A stretch of 36,370 bases of DNA from an uncultured Bacteroidales bacterium (GCA_905233745.1 CAJODA010000031.1:1-36370); one strand, 5' to 3'. Counted from the stretch's first letter, positions 1 to 9,059 are shown. Notes: generated by a model not told the origin, from the letters alone. A program made the numbers and translations.

Positions 1-2
1 AG

Positions 3-1202
3 AACGGCTATATAGCTGTGGATTCAGACGGACGTGTGTCCAGGGTGGCGGAAGATTTGGCATCGCTGGACTATCATGATGTTGAAGTCACTGACTTCGG
101 CGACCGGCTGCTGATTCCGGCCATGAACGACCTGCATGTGCATGCCCCGCAGTACCGTAATCAGGGCATCGCCATGGATCTGGAACTGCTGCCGTGGCTC
201 CAGAGATACACTTATCCCGAAGAGATGAAATATGCCGACACAGACTATGCCGAGCGGATGTACCGTCACTTTGTGCACGATCTGTGGCGGTTTGGAACCA
301 TGCGGGCATGCGTGTTTGCCACAAGCCATACAGAAAGCACCCGCGTGCTGATGCACCTCTTCCGGGAAGCCGGCATGGGCGCGTTCGTCGGCAAGGTGGC
401 CATGAACCGCAACTGTCCGGAAGGGCTCTCGGAGCCGGTGGAGAGGATGGTGCAAGGCTATGAGGCACTGACGGCGGAATTCCCCGATCCGGAAGCGCTG
501 GTGCGCCCCATTATCACGCCCCGGTTCATCCCGTCGTGTACGCCGGAGATGCTCCGCGCCTGCGGCCAGCTCGCCGCCAAATACAAGCTGCCCGTGCAGT
601 CGCACCTCTCCGAAAACAGGGACGAAATAGCCCTGGTGCAGAGACTCGAAAACTCCCAATACGGCGACGCCTACAACAGCTATGGCCTCTTCGGACAGAC
701 ACCAACCGTTATGGCACACTGCGTATATACCCAAGGTGATGAACTGGACCTGATGAAACGAAACGGGGTGATGGTGGCCCACTGCCCCACGTCAAACCTC
801 AACGTATCCACGGGCATTGCTCCCATCCGGAAGTTTCTGGACGAGGATCTGCGCGTGGGACTCGGCAGTGACATCAGCGGCGGCCACGACCTGAACATTT
901 TCCGGGTGATGGTCTATGCAATACAGGTGAGCAAAGCACGCTATCAGCTACATCCCGAACTACCCTACCTCACCCTGTCGGAGGCTTTCTGGATGGCCAC
1001 GAAATCGGCGGGAAGCTTTTTCGGACAAGTGGGAAGCTTCGAGCCCGGCTATGAGTTCGATGCCTTAGTTATAGACGACCGCAACCTGAACCACGACCAT
1101 TATACGCTGCTGGAGCGTTTGGAACGGTTCATCTATTTGGGCGATAATCGCCATATCGAGCATCGCTTCTGCCGGGGAAAGGAAATACGGGAGGCCAATT
1201 AG
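3..1202 (+). CDS. guaD: Guanine deaminase, 5'-truncated by the window edge
   Basis: Zinc amidohydrolase that converts guanine to xanthine and ammonia in purine salvage or catabolism, in the cytoplasm. The frame is open to the left edge (NGYIAV precedes the first possible GTG at 18), so the N-terminus is missing. Visible family motifs are HVHAPQY (about residues 40-46 from the GTG), which carries the first metal ligands and is typical of guanine deaminase rather than cytosine or atrazine deaminases. SHLSEN, MAHCVY and HCPTSN follow, then GLGSDISGG with the metal-binding Asp. About 400 residues are present, close to family length, so only a short piece is lost. The stop codon overlaps by 4 nt the stop of the convergent cstA. 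Family assignment is firm; substrate is inferred from motifs. Confidence 0.9.
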   Translation, partial: NGYIAVDSDGRVSRVAEDLASLDYHDVEVTDFGDRLLIPAMNDLHVHAPQYRNQGIAMDLELLPWLQRYTYPEEMKYADTDYAERMYRHFVHDLWRFGTMRACVFATSHTESTRVLMHLFREAGMGAFVGKVAMNRNCPEGLSEPVERMVQGYEALTAEFPDPEALVRPIITPRFIPSCTPEMLRACGQLAAKYKLPVQSHLSENRDEIALVQRLENSQYGDAYNSYGLFGQTPTVMAHCVYTQGDELDLMKRNGVMVAHCPTSNLNVSTGIAPIRKFLDEDLRVGLGSDISGGHDLNIFRVMVYAIQVSKARYQLHPELPYLTLSEAFWMATKSAGSFFGQVGSFEPGYEFDALVIDDRNLNHDHYTLLERLERFIYLGDNRHIEHRFCRGKEIREAN

Positions 1203-2650
1203 GCTTCCGTCGTCTCTTTTTTCTTACTCTTCAAGAAGAAAATCACGCATACGATCAATGTGATGACCGCACCGATGGTATAACCCAACGGGCGCGGAAT
1301 CATCGAGCCCAGACCTTCCTTGTAGGCCACAAACAGGAAACTACCCGTCACCATGGTCATAAACAGCGATGGAACCAGCGTGATAAAATACCAGGCACCT
1401 TTCTTGTTCTGGCGCAAATAGACCGTGATTGCCCAAAGAGTGAAGGTGGCCAGCAGTTGGTTTGCCCAAGCGAAATAACGCCAGATGACATCAAATCCCT
1501 TGGCGTCAGCCAAACTATAAACCAGAATAACGGCCGTCACCAAGAATATGGGAATCGCCACGAACAGACGATTCTTGATGGGTTTCTGGCTATAGTGCAT
1601 GAAGTCGGACACGATAAGACGGGCGGAGCGCAGAGCCGTGTCGCCGGAGGTGACGGCCGCACTGATAACCCCCAGAATGGTGATAACTGCAATAACCTGC
1701 GGAAACCAGCTATTGGCAATCAGGCTTACCATAGCGGGACCACCCTTGCCGGTCGGGTCAACCGGGCTGTTAGGGCCGAAGAAATAGGCGGCGGCGGCAG
1801 CCCAGATCAGGGCCACCACACCTTCGGTAATCATCGCGCCGTAGAAAATAGGCCTGCCCTGCTTCTCGTTGGTCATGCAGCGTGCCATAAGCGGCGACTG
1901 CGTGGCATGGAAACCGGAGATGGCACCGCAGGCAATGGAGATGAACATCATCGGGAAAATGGGATTATGCTCGGCATCCGGATGTCGGTTCTGCAGACCG
2001 CTCCACAATTCAGGAATTTCAGGGCGATAGGCAATGAAAGCCACCACGATGGCCAAAGCCATGCCCAGCAAAAGAAAACCGAATACCGGGTAAATGCGAC
2101 CAATCAGCTTGTCGATGGGCAGCAAGGTGGCAATAATGTAATACAGCAATATGATAACCACCCAGACATAGATATTCCAATTGGGGGTGAAGTTTGCATT
2201 AAGCAACACCGCAGGAGTATTGACGAAGACCACGCCCACCAGAATCATCAGCAGCACCATGAAGCCGCGCATGAACTGCTTGATGCCGTTGCCCAGGTAC
2301 TTGCCGTGAATCTCCGGCAGGGAGCAACCCTTGTCGCGCAGGGACATCATACCGGCAAGATAATCATGAACCGCACCGGCGAAGATACTGCCGAATACAA
2401 TCCACAGAAACGAGGAGGTGCCAAATTGCGCACCCATGATGGCGCCGCATATAGGCCCGACTCCAGCAATGTTCAAGAATTGAATCAGATAGATGCGCCA
2501 AGGCTTCATCGGCACATAATCCACACCATCGGCCATATAGGTGGCTGGTGTCTCTTTCTTGGGATCCGCCCCAAAGAGCCTCTCCACCAATTTACCATAA
2601 ATCAGGTAACCTAGCAACAAGAGCACTAACGAGATACAGAAAGTTATCAT
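1199..2650 (-). CDS. cstA: CstA-family carbon starvation protein / pyruvate-type transporter
   Basis: Integral inner-membrane protein of 483 residues with many hydrophobic segments from the N-terminus (FCISLVLLLLGYLIYGKL) onward. The CstA signature region is clear: QFLNIAGVGPICGAIMGAQFG, AGAVHDYLAGMMSLRDKG and FHATQSPLMARC. Family members take up pyruvate or peptides under carbon limitation. This is the shorter form common in Bacteroidota, compared with about 700 residues in E. coli CstA. It is the last gene of a minus-strand run, 28 nt after the 5'-nucleotidase-domain gene, and its stop overlaps the guaD stop on the other strand, leaving no room for a separate terminator between the two. Confidence 0.9.
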   Translation of the reverse strand: MITFCISLVLLLLGYLIYGKLVERLFGADPKKETPATYMADGVDYVPMKPWRIYLIQFLNIAGVGPICGAIMGAQFGTSSFLWIVFGSIFAGAVHDYLAGMMSLRDKGCSLPEIHGKYLGNGIKQFMRGFMVLLMILVGVVFVNTPAVLLNANFTPNWNIYVWVVIILLYYIIATLLPIDKLIGRIYPVFGFLLLGMALAIVVAFIAYRPEIPELWSGLQNRHPDAEHNPIFPMMFISIACGAISGFHATQSPLMARCMTNEKQGRPIFYGAMITEGVVALIWAAAAAYFFGPNSPVDPTGKGGPAMVSLIANSWFPQVIAVITILGVISAAVTSGDTALRSARLIVSDFMHYSQKPIKNRLFVAIPIFLVTAVILVYSLADAKGFDVIWRYFAWANQLLATFTLWAITVYLRQNKKGAWYFITLVPSLFMTMVTGSFLFVAYKEGLGSMIPRPLGYTIGAVITLIVCVIFFLKSKKKETTEA

Positions 2651-2678
2651 ATTCGTAATTCAACTAGTATTGTTAAAA

Positions 2679-3419
2679 CTAACGGATAAACCCATCCGAT
2701 ACGGATTTACCCTCTTTTGTTATCTTTTTGATTTCATCAATAATAAAATCTCTGAAAACAAGCGTGGAGTATTCCATGCTTTCAAATTTCACGTCAGAAA
2801 GGATATTGTCGCCCCCTTCAGCTATGAAATTCAGGGTGATAAAACGATACACAGCATCATCCTGAATCTCCTTGTCCTGAACCAGAATCATATAAGGCTC
2901 ATTGTTTTTGTAAGACACATTCACGCCTGCTGTTGCAGCCGCCAGCGCGTCCAGACGAAAACGGGAGATTGCCTTTCGGAGCTCACTCCCTTTTATCGTG
3001 CCCACCGCCAAAAAGTTATCAAAAGGTGAGATTTTGAATATGTCACCCACGGTGACATCACCAGCCTGCAGGTTGGTACGGATACCACCAAAGTTCAGGA
3101 TAGAGAAGTCGCACGGCGCTTGTTTGACAGCTCCGGGGCCATCTTTCAACAGCAGTTCCGTCAGAAAGTCTGAAAGCGGGCTCTGCGGGGCTTCCACATT
3201 CATGGTCACGTCACAGTGTCCAATCACTTCATTCATCTTCTTATCAAGCAGGGCCTTCTGGCGGTCCAAATATTTGGAGAGTCCCGGATCAACTTTGGCA
3301 TCATAGGTGGAGTCAAGCAGCACCATCCTATATTTGTAGGTATAGGAGTGATTTTGGGCATAACAAGTGGTTGTTATGCCCAAAATCACACACAATATGT
3401 AAGTAAGAAGATTTTTCAT
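2679..3419 (-). CDS. Secreted 5'-nucleotidase C-terminal-domain protein
   Basis: 246-residue exported protein. An N-terminal signal peptide (MKNLLTYILCVILGITTTCYAQ) is followed by a 5_nucleotid_C domain with the family signature NFGGIRTNLQAGDVTVGD near residue 112 and ISPFDN after it; this domain normally binds the nucleotide base. The metallophosphatase domain that carries the dinuclear metal centre is absent and is not encoded in the adjacent genes. Bacteroidota often split the two domains into separate genes, so the partner may lie elsewhere. It sits 5 nt after the nitroreductase gene and 28 nt before cstA. A perfect 19-bp inverted repeat lies in its signal-peptide codons (listed separately). 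Confidence 0.82.
   Translation of the reverse strand: MKNLLTYILCVILGITTTCYAQNHSYTYKYRMVLLDSTYDAKVDPGLSKYLDRQKALLDKKMNEVIGHCDVTMNVEAPQSPLSDFLTELLLKDGPGAVKQAPCDFSILNFGGIRTNLQAGDVTVGDIFKISPFDNFLAVGTIKGSELRKAISRFRLDALAAATAGVNVSYKNNEPYMILVQDKEIQDDAVYRFITLNFIAEGGDNILSDVKFESMEYSTLVFRDFIIDEIKKITKEGKSVSDGFIR
3348..3389. repeat. Perfect 19-bp inverted repeat with 4-nt loop inside signal-peptide codons
   Basis: Arms GTGATTTTGGGCATAACAA (3348-3366) and its exact complement (3371-3389) are separated by GTGG. The structure begins about 30 nt downstream of the ATG of the 5'-nucleotidase-domain gene and covers roughly codons 11-24. Because the arms are exact, the opposite strand encodes a near-copy of the same peptide. 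There is no U-run, and it lies inside a coding region, so it is not an ordinary terminator. Confidence 0.9.
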
Positions 3420-3424
3420 TAAAA

Positions 3425-4060
3425 CTAATTTTCAGGATATCCAACAGGTTGCGCCAAGATTGGTTTCCCCTTGATTTTCAGAAATTCCATGATATTGGAA
3501 CGGTCTATGGCGCCCATCACCACGGTATGGAGTTTGTTGGCGGCACAATAGAGGTAAACATTCTGGCTGACAAAACCGGCATCCGTAGCCCCATAGAACT
3601 CACGGGCCTCATCGTCAAAGCCATCCATCTTCTCATAATTGGCCACAAAAAGCAGCGTTACAGGTGCCGAGGTAATCATCTTACCACCACGTGAGGACAT
3701 CTCAGGACGACGGTCTTCCGGGATGATCATTTTAAGGACATTCTCCTTAGGAATATAGAGGAACACACCTTTTTCATTGAAGACATAAATGTCAATCTCC
3801 TGTGCATTGCGTGCGGAAGGAGCCGTGCGCTTACCGTCTTTGCGGTTAATGCCGTTTGCGCACCACAACAGATCAGAAAGCTGTTGCTCGTCAAGTTGCT
3901 TGCTGGAGAACTGACGATTCGTCTGACGATTGGCGAGCGCGTCGTACAGCGGCATACCGCCTTTCGTGTTTGGGGTCGGAAGTTTAATTTCTTGTGCCAT
4001 AGCGGAAATGCATAAAGCGATAATCAGGGTTATCAAAGATACTTTTTTCATAACTATCAT
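3425..4060 (-). CDS. SagB/ThcOx-type nitroreductase-fold oxidoreductase, exported
   Basis: 211-residue protein with an N-terminal signal peptide (KKVSLITLIIALCISAMAQ), then a nitroreductase-fold domain of the small SagB/ThcOx type: ALANRQTNRQFSS (FMN-phosphate-binding arginines), LLWCANGINR, KRTAPSARNAQEI and a C-terminal GKPILAQPVGYP. These proteins are FMN-dependent oxidoreductases; the substrate is unknown and the exported location is unusual but common in Bacteroidales homologues. Two in-frame starts exist, at 4060 and three codons later at 4051; the second gives a more standard MKK signal start. It lies 3-12 nt after floA and 5 nt before the nucleotidase-domain gene, so cotranscription is likely. 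Confidence 0.82.
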   Translation of the reverse strand: MIVMKKVSLITLIIALCISAMAQEIKLPTPNTKGGMPLYDALANRQTNRQFSSKQLDEQQLSDLLWCANGINRKDGKRTAPSARNAQEIDIYVFNEKGVFLYIPKENVLKMIIPEDRRPEMSSRGGKMITSAPVTLLFVANYEKMDGFDDEAREFYGATDAGFVSQNVYLYCAANKLHTVVMGAIDRSNIMEFLKIKGKPILAQPVGYPEN

Positions 4061-4063
4061 TTA

Positions 4064-5047
4064 TTATTTAGTGGTATTTTTCGGGGTATTTGACTGACCT
4101 ACCTTGCTGATACCTTCGCGCATCTGGGTATCGGCTTTGATATTTTCCAATTTGTAGTAATCCATAACACCCAGGTTGCCGTTTCTGAAGGCTTCGGCAA
4201 GTGCAAGTGGCACCTCAGCCTCAGCCAGAATGACCTTTGCGCGGGCTTCCTGTGCCTTAGCTTTCATCTCCTGCTCAGAGGCAACAGCCATGGCACGACG
4301 CTCTTCAGCCTTAGCCTGCGCAATGTTCTTGTCTGCGTTGGCCTGGTCCATCTGCAGCATAGCGCCGATATTCTTACCCACATCGACGTCGGCAATATCG
4401 ATGGAGAGGATTTCAAAGGCAGTACCGGAGTCCAAGCCTTTGGAAAGCACCAACTTGGAGATGGAGTCCGGATTCTCAAGCACCATCTTATGGGTTTCAG
4501 CGGAACCGATGGCGGAGACGATGCCCTCACCTACACGCGCGATGATGGTCTCCTCGCCGGCACCACCCACGAGCTGGCGTATGTTGGTACGCACGGTAAC
4601 TCTTGCCTTGGCAATCAGCTGGATACCGTCCTTTGCCACAGCGGCCACGGGCGGCGTGTTGATCACCTTGGGATTGACAGAGGTCTGAATAGCCTCAAGC
4701 ACATTACGACCGGCCAGGTCAATGGCGGTGGCAGCCTTGAAGTCCAACGGGATGTTGGCCTTGTCAGCGGAAATCAGGGAGCTGACCACAGGTTTAATGT
4801 GACCGCCTGCCAGGAAGTGGGCTTCCAACTGGTCGCGATTCAATGGGATTCCAGCCTTGGTGGCGGTAATCATGGCATTCACAATCACATCTGGCGGGAC
4901 ACGACGCCAGCGCATGAGGATAAGCTGTATAAGGGAAACGTGCACGCCATTCAGAATGGCAATGAACCACAAGCGCAAAGGAACCATCCAGAAGAACAGG
5001 ATGACCAGCGCAAGTACACCGATAATAATCAAAACAGTCTGTGTCAT
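4064..5047 (-). CDS. floA: Flotillin-like protein FloA
   Basis: Membrane scaffold protein of the FloA (UPF0365) family, which organises functional membrane microdomains. Starting at ATG 5047 gives 327 residues, the usual family length; an upstream in-frame start at 5089 would overlap nfeD and add a non-homologous leader. Seen in order: an N-terminal hydrophobic segment ([21 protein letters not shown]), the conserved [15 protein letters not shown] stretch, an SPFH-like core, and an Ala/Glu-rich coiled region ([19 protein letters not shown]) near residues 235-285. It lies 7 nt after nfeD, the standard partner order in this family. Confidence 0.93.
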   Translation of the reverse strand: MTQTVLIIIGVLALVILFFWMVPLRLWFIAILNGVHVSLIQLILMRWRRVPPDVIVNAMITATKAGIPLNRDQLEAHFLAGGHIKPVVSSLISADKANIPLDFKAATAIDLAGRNVLEAIQTSVNPKVINTPPVAAVAKDGIQLIAKARVTVRTNIRQLVGGAGEETIIARVGEGIVSAIGSAETHKMVLENPDSISKLVLSKGLDSGTAFEILSIDIADVDVGKNIGAMLQMDQANADKNIAQAKAEERRAMAVASEQEMKAKAQEARAKVILAEAEVPLALAEAFRNGNLGVMDYYKLENIKADTQMREGISKVGQSNTPKNTTK

Positions 5048-5054
5048 AATACTT

Positions 5055-5516
5055 TTATTTTTGTTTAACGAAAACTTTTCCGCCTTCAATTCGGGTCACT
5101 TCAATCTCACTGTCCACTTCAACAAAGTCTTGGATTGAGGAGACCTCCACCACTTCGCCATCGAACTCGCCTGTGCCCATGGGGGCCAGACGGGAGATGG
5201 CACGACCGGTCTTGCCGACATGAACCTTCTGAGTATCCACTTCATTCATCTTACTGTCTATACGGGTGTTGAGCTGCAACTTGCGCCAAGTCTTGGTGCG
5301 CATCATCAGCACAAAACTACCGATTGTGACCAGCGCGGTAATCAACAACGTGACAAAGCCCGCGAGAGTACCGTATTGGATAAACGCGGCCGTCACACCT
5401 GCCACCATGCCCAGCACTCCGATTATAGCCACGACGCCTCCCGGTATCACCAGAAAATCCAATATCATCAGCAGAATGCCGACCAAGATGATAAAAATGA
5501 TTGAAAACCAGCCCAT
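5055..5516 (-). CDS. nfeD: NfeD-like membrane protein (short form)
   Basis: 153-residue protein with three hydrophobic segments (residues about 3-75) followed by a soluble beta-rich OB-fold domain ([20 protein letters not shown], about residues 100-153). This is the short NfeD form without the serine-protease domain. Such proteins are encoded beside flotillins and are thought to act with them in membrane organisation. The gene directly precedes floA with a 7-nt gap and follows tyrS by 40 nt. Confidence 0.9.
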   Translation of the reverse strand: MGWFSIIFIILVGILLMILDFLVIPGGVVAIIGVLGMVAGVTAAFIQYGTLAGFVTLLITALVTIGSFVLMMRTKTWRKLQLNTRIDSKMNEVDTQKVHVGKTGRAISRLAPMGTGEFDGEVVEVSSIQDFVEVDSEIEVTRIEGGKVFVKQK

Positions 5517-5556
5517 GGCAGTGGATTTTTAACGATTAGAAATTAGAGTTGAGAGA

Positions 5557-6852
5557 TTAGCGATTGATTTTTACAATATAGTAGTTCTTCTTTCCTTTCT
5601 GAACTAATATATATCTTTGATTCAGAAGATTTTCCTTGGACACAATAAAATCTTCCTTCACTTTATTCTTGTTGATGGCGACGCCATTGTCCTTAAGCAT
5701 ACGGCGTGCTTCGCCCTTGGAGGCAAAAATCTGGGTATGCTCGGCGAGGAAATCGACCACGCCGCAGCCGTTTTCGATGGTGGCGGCAGGCACTTCGAAT
5801 TGCGGAACGCCGTCGAACACGGCGAGGAAGAGCTTCTCCGGAAGTGCCGACAGACTTTCGGCAGTGCCTTTACCGAAGAGGATTTCCGAAGCATTAACCG
5901 CAGCATCGTAATCTTCTTGGGAGTGAACGCGGATGGTAAGTTCCTTGGCAAGAGCTTTCTGCAAAACACGAAGATGTGGGGCAGCATCATGCTCGGCCTC
6001 CATCGCTTCTATCTCCTCTTTCGTGAAATGGGTGAAGATGCGGATATAGCGTTTGCTGTCCGTATCGGAACAGTTAAGCCAGAACTGGTAGAAGGCGTAC
6101 GGGGAGGTGCGTTCCGGATCGAGCCAGATGTTGCCCTTCTCGGTCTTGCCGAACTTGCCGCCGTCAGATTTTGTGATGAGCGGGCAGGTCAGTGCGTAGG
6201 CCTCGCCGTTGAGTTTGCGACGGATGAGTTCCGTACCGGTGGTGATGTTGCCCCATTGGTCGGAGCCGCCCAGTTGAAGGCGACAGTTCTGTGTTTCATA
6301 CAGATGCAGGAAGTCGTAGCCCTGCACCAGCTGGTAGGAAAACTCCGTGAACGACATGCCGTCGCCTTCGCCGTTGAAACGTTTTTTCACTGAATCCTTG
6401 GCCATCATATAGTTGACGGTGATGTGCTTGCCGATGTCGCGGATAAACTCCAGAAAAATGAACTTGCTCATCCAGTCGTAATTATTCACAAGTATGGCGC
6501 CATTGGGCTCATCCGTGTCAAAGCGGAGGAACTTGCTCAGCTGTTTTTTGATGCATTCCTGATTATGGCGAAGGGTCTCCTCGTCGAGGAGGTTCCGTTC
6601 CTGGGATTTGCCGGAGGGGTCACCGATCATGCCGGTGGCACCGCCAAGCAGGGCGATGGGGCGATGGCCGCAGCGTTGGAAGTGCGACAGCATCATGATG
6701 CCAACCAAGTGGCCGATATGCAGGGAGTCAGCCGTGGGGTCTATACCCAGGTAGGCGCTGCAAACGCCTTTGTTCAACATTTCTTCTGTTCCAGGCATGA
6801 TGTCGTGCAACATGCCGCGCCATTTGAGTTCTTCTACAAAATTCATCTTCAA
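5557..6852 (-). CDS. tyrS: Tyrosine--tRNA ligase
   Basis: Class I aminoacyl-tRNA synthetase that charges tRNA-Tyr in the cytoplasm. 431 residues, normal for bacterial TyrRS. The HIGH motif is at residues 45-48 within [15 protein letters not shown], the tyrosine pocket includes [12 protein letters not shown] and GGSDQWGNI, and the second signature appears as KFGKT (about 233-237), a usual TyrRS variant of KMSKS. An S4-like RNA-binding domain follows at the C-terminus (about 365-425). It is second in the minus-strand run, 41 nt after the lipoprotein gene. ATGs at codons 1 and 3 are both possible starts. Confidence 0.96.
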   Translation of the reverse strand: MKMNFVEELKWRGMLHDIMPGTEEMLNKGVCSAYLGIDPTADSLHIGHLVGIMMLSHFQRCGHRPIALLGGATGMIGDPSGKSQERNLLDEETLRHNQECIKKQLSKFLRFDTDEPNGAILVNNYDWMSKFIFLEFIRDIGKHITVNYMMAKDSVKKRFNGEGDGMSFTEFSYQLVQGYDFLHLYETQNCRLQLGGSDQWGNITTGTELIRRKLNGEAYALTCPLITKSDGGKFGKTEKGNIWLDPERTSPYAFYQFWLNCSDTDSKRYIRIFTHFTKEEIEAMEAEHDAAPHLRVLQKALAKELTIRVHSQEDYDAAVNASEILFGKGTAESLSALPEKLFLAVFDGVPQFEVPAATIENGCGVVDFLAEHTQIFASKGEARRMLKDNGVAINKNKVKEDFIVSKENLLNQRYILVQKGKKNYYIVKINR

Positions 6853-6893
6853 ATTCTAAAAAGTTATAGTAAAATGTTGCTGTTTTCCAAACA

Positions 6894-7289
6894 CTAGTCC
6901 TCGGACATATCCACCAGCCATTTCCCATCCAGTTTCTTTGTCCGGAACGTAATGGACTGGTCTCTGTTGTCGCAGAAAAACCTGCAGGTACACAATGCCA
7001 GCGTATCATTGGTGTATTTGCACTCAGTGTCCTTGACATCAACCTTCAATTCATTCATTTTCTTTGCTCTTTCGGGATCGTTCCGCATATACTTTTGCAT
7101 ATCCCGAATCAGTGCCGCGTCATGGGGAACCGTGGTCTTGTACATGACATCAAAATCGGCCGTCACGAAAGCCACCGTAAAGGTTTCCATCACCTTCTCC
7201 GGTGTAGAATAGATGTCTTTGTCCGATTTACAGGCAGTGAACATGGCGATTATCGCCGCAAAAAGCACAAAAATTCCAAGTTTTCTCAT
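6894..7289 (-). CDS. DUF4878-like lipoprotein
   Basis: 131-residue small lipoprotein. The signal sequence ends in the lipobox FTAC, giving a lipidated Cys at about residue 20. The remainder (STPEKVMETFTVAFVTADFDVMY...KKLDGKWLVDMSED) matches the pattern of the DUF4878/NTF2-like lipoproteins of Bacteroidetes, in which a helical start is followed by a beta sheet ending in a G-K-W-hydrophobic strand. Function unknown. It is first in the seven-gene minus-strand run; a CAAAGATA (TATCTTTG on the minus strand) -7 box lies at 7317-7324, just upstream. Confidence 0.75.
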   Translation of the reverse strand: MRKLGIFVLFAAIIAMFTACKSDKDIYSTPEKVMETFTVAFVTADFDVMYKTTVPHDAALIRDMQKYMRNDPERAKKMNELKVDVKDTECKYTNDTLALCTCRFFCDNRDQSITFRTKKLDGKWLVDMSED

Positions 7290-7446
7290 AGATTAATCCA
7301 TTTTACGAAAAGCCCGCAAAGATACAAAAAATTCAAACCCGACAGACACATAAATCATTTCAACGAAACTCATGCCAAGCAAACATCAAAACTATAATTA
7401 TATTGAAAAATTATTACTTTTGCAAACTTAATCACACAATTATTAC
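7290..7446. promoter_or_regulatory. Divergent intergenic promoter region
   Basis: Bacteroidota -7 boxes (TAnnTTTG) face both ways: TATCTTTG on the minus strand (7317-7324), for the lipoprotein-tyrS-nfeD-floA run, and TACTTTTG on the plus strand (7415-7422), for the secreted protein starting at 7447. Neither has a clear TTTG -33 box at the usual 19-21 nt spacing, so only the -7 elements are supported. Confidence 0.55.
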
Positions 7447-8961
7447 ATGAAAAAAATTGCGATTATACTTATTATTTCTTGTGCGGTGATATCCAATGCA
7501 CAAACCACCCTAACATTCACTGGCCGTGACCACACTGGCGACTATTTGCAATTGTACGATGTGGTGGTGCAGAATCTTACTCGGGACTGGACTGACACCT
7601 TATTTTTCCCTGACACCATTCTCATCCTTTCAGGGGTTGGCATAGAAGGACATGAAGTTTCAGAATTTGCCCTATCGCAGAACATTCCAAACCCCTTTGC
7701 CGGGGTCACTGACTTTACGTTAATGATGCCTGACGCAGAACGCGTGGTTATTGAGGTCCATGACTTGGCAGGGCGAAAAATCACCGGCACGACACAGCGA
7801 CTTGAAGCCGGCATGCACACTTTCCGCGTGTGGATTGCCGAGCCTCAGACTTGCATACTGACTGCTCGCGCTGGCAAGAGTGCCGCTTCTGTGAAGATGG
7901 TGAACAGTGGCCACGGATTGCAAAACAGCATAGCTTACTCTGGAGACGGTATAAAGCCTTTCCCCTTCAAATCCCGATTCATCAGCACACACCCTTTCGA
8001 AAACGGCGACCTGATGCGTTATGTCGGACACACGATATCGGGCAATTCGCTTATTGTCAGCGACACCATCGAACAGTCTCAAAATGGGAATGAGAATATA
8101 ACGCTTGTTTTCTATTTGGAAGAACCATTCCAAAACAACGGCCATTTTTTGGACACCACCAAATCGTTCATTCCTGACGGTGTCGAATGCAACGGCAACT
8201 GTATGTCAACCATGAACTTCAATGTGACCGGTTACCCAAACGGCAGCTCTATCACGAGCGGACAGGACATCCTATATGTGCGGCTAAAAATGGAGCATTC
8301 TGCATTGGGCGACCTCTGGATTTCCCTTAAATGCCCTAATGGACAATATGCCTCGATTATGAAATATGGCGGTGCCGGTTCTTCCGACTGCTCCAGCTTG
8401 ATACCCCAGAGTGAGCGTGGATGGCTTGCCACAGGTAATTCGCTATCGTATTTAGGTCTTGCTAACGACAACCAAGACAACATCGCTGACAAATGCGATT
8501 CCATCACCAATCCTATGGGAACATGCTGGAATTATTGCTGGTCCAACAATGTCTCGCAAGGTTATCAATATGCCTGCAATCATGGCTATGTATATGAGCC
8601 CTGCAGTCACCACTATGCAAACAATCCTAATGGTTCCCACACGAGCGCGGATTCCACCGATATGACCAACATGACCAAGGTCTATCATCCGGACGTTTCC
8701 TTTAACAGCCTCATCGGTTGTCCGATCAACGGGCTATGGCAAATCCAAGTTGTAGATGGTAACAGATTGGACAATGGCTATATCGAGGAGGCAGAACTTG
8801 CTCTGTCAGTACTGCCCACTGAGCAACCCACTCTTCTCACTATACCCCAATGGAACCACATTTACCAACTTGGGATTCGGCCACTCCACCGCATTCCGGA
8901 CGGCAACCTTGCACCCCTCAACTCCCCCAGTCACCACTTGCGCTTATACCATGTTCATTAG
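7447..8961 (+). CDS. Secreted multidomain protein with T9SS-like PNPF module and P-like domain; 3' end probably frameshifted
   Basis: 504-residue exported protein of unknown function. Visible order: signal peptide (MKKIAIILIISCAVISNAQ); an N-terminal beta segment (TTLTFTGRDHTGDYLQLYDV); a module at about 75-155 that resembles a type IX sorting domain (NIPNPFAGVTDFTLMM...DLAGRKI...LEAGMHTF) although it is not at the C-terminus; then a jelly-roll domain like the proprotein-convertase P domain at about 235-455 (MEHSALGDLWISLKCPNGQ...LIGCPINGLWQIQVVDG). The N-terminal half matches what I know of Bacteroidales proteins that end in a Fibrobacter paralogous (FISUMP) domain. After residue about 460 the frame turns into low-similarity sequence, while the +1 frame carries a plausible FISUMP tail (8850-9037). 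The P-like domain is homologous to the N-terminus of the giant protein at 26710-36370. Confidence 0.75.
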   Translation: MKKIAIILIISCAVISNAQTTLTFTGRDHTGDYLQLYDVVVQNLTRDWTDTLFFPDTILILSGVGIEGHEVSEFALSQNIPNPFAGVTDFTLMMPDAERVVIEVHDLAGRKITGTTQRLEAGMHTFRVWIAEPQTCILTARAGKSAASVKMVNSGHGLQNSIAYSGDGIKPFPFKSRFISTHPFENGDLMRYVGHTISGNSLIVSDTIEQSQNGNENITLVFYLEEPFQNNGHFLDTTKSFIPDGVECNGNCMSTMNFNVTGYPNGSSITSGQDILYVRLKMEHSALGDLWISLKCPNGQYASIMKYGGAGSSDCSSLIPQSERGWLATGNSLSYLGLANDNQDNIADKCDSITNPMGTCWNYCWSNNVSQGYQYACNHGYVYEPCSHHYANNPNGSHTSADSTDMTNMTKVYHPDVSFNSLIGCPINGLWQIQVVDGNRLDNGYIEEAELALSVLPTEQPTLLTIPQWNHIYQLGIRPLHRIPDGNLAPLNSPSHHLRLYHVH

Positions 8962-9037
8962 AGGCAACTATTCTGCTTATAATGGCTGGTTTCCACATAC
9001 TAACAAGCTACCCATTCGTTGTGCGAAAGACCAATAG
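8830..9037 (+). pseudogene. Out-of-frame remnant resembling a FISUMP C-terminal tail
   Basis: In the frame one base ahead of the gene that starts at 7447, this stretch reads ...AYTMFIRGNYSAYNGWF followed by LPIRCAKDQ and a stop. The pattern of aromatic/Asn-rich residues ending in (I/V)RC(A/V)KD is typical of the end of Fibrobacter succinogenes paralogous domains in Bacteroidales. The upstream gene carries the N-terminal module usually joined to such domains, so this is probably its original 3' end, separated by a frameshift or by domain replacement. The exact junction cannot be placed by eye. Confidence 0.45.
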
Positions 9038-9059
9038 CGTAAAATAAGCCGAAAAAGTG

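Noticed and set aside
75-80. Intact left-edge gene start for guaD at GTG 18
   Set aside because: The frame is open to the left edge and NGYIAV fits the family, so the true start lies outside the window.
1457-2614. Long plus-strand open frame opposite cstA
   Set aside because: Low-complexity His/Gln/Asn-rich translation typical of the antisense of a membrane-protein gene; cstA on the minus strand is clear.
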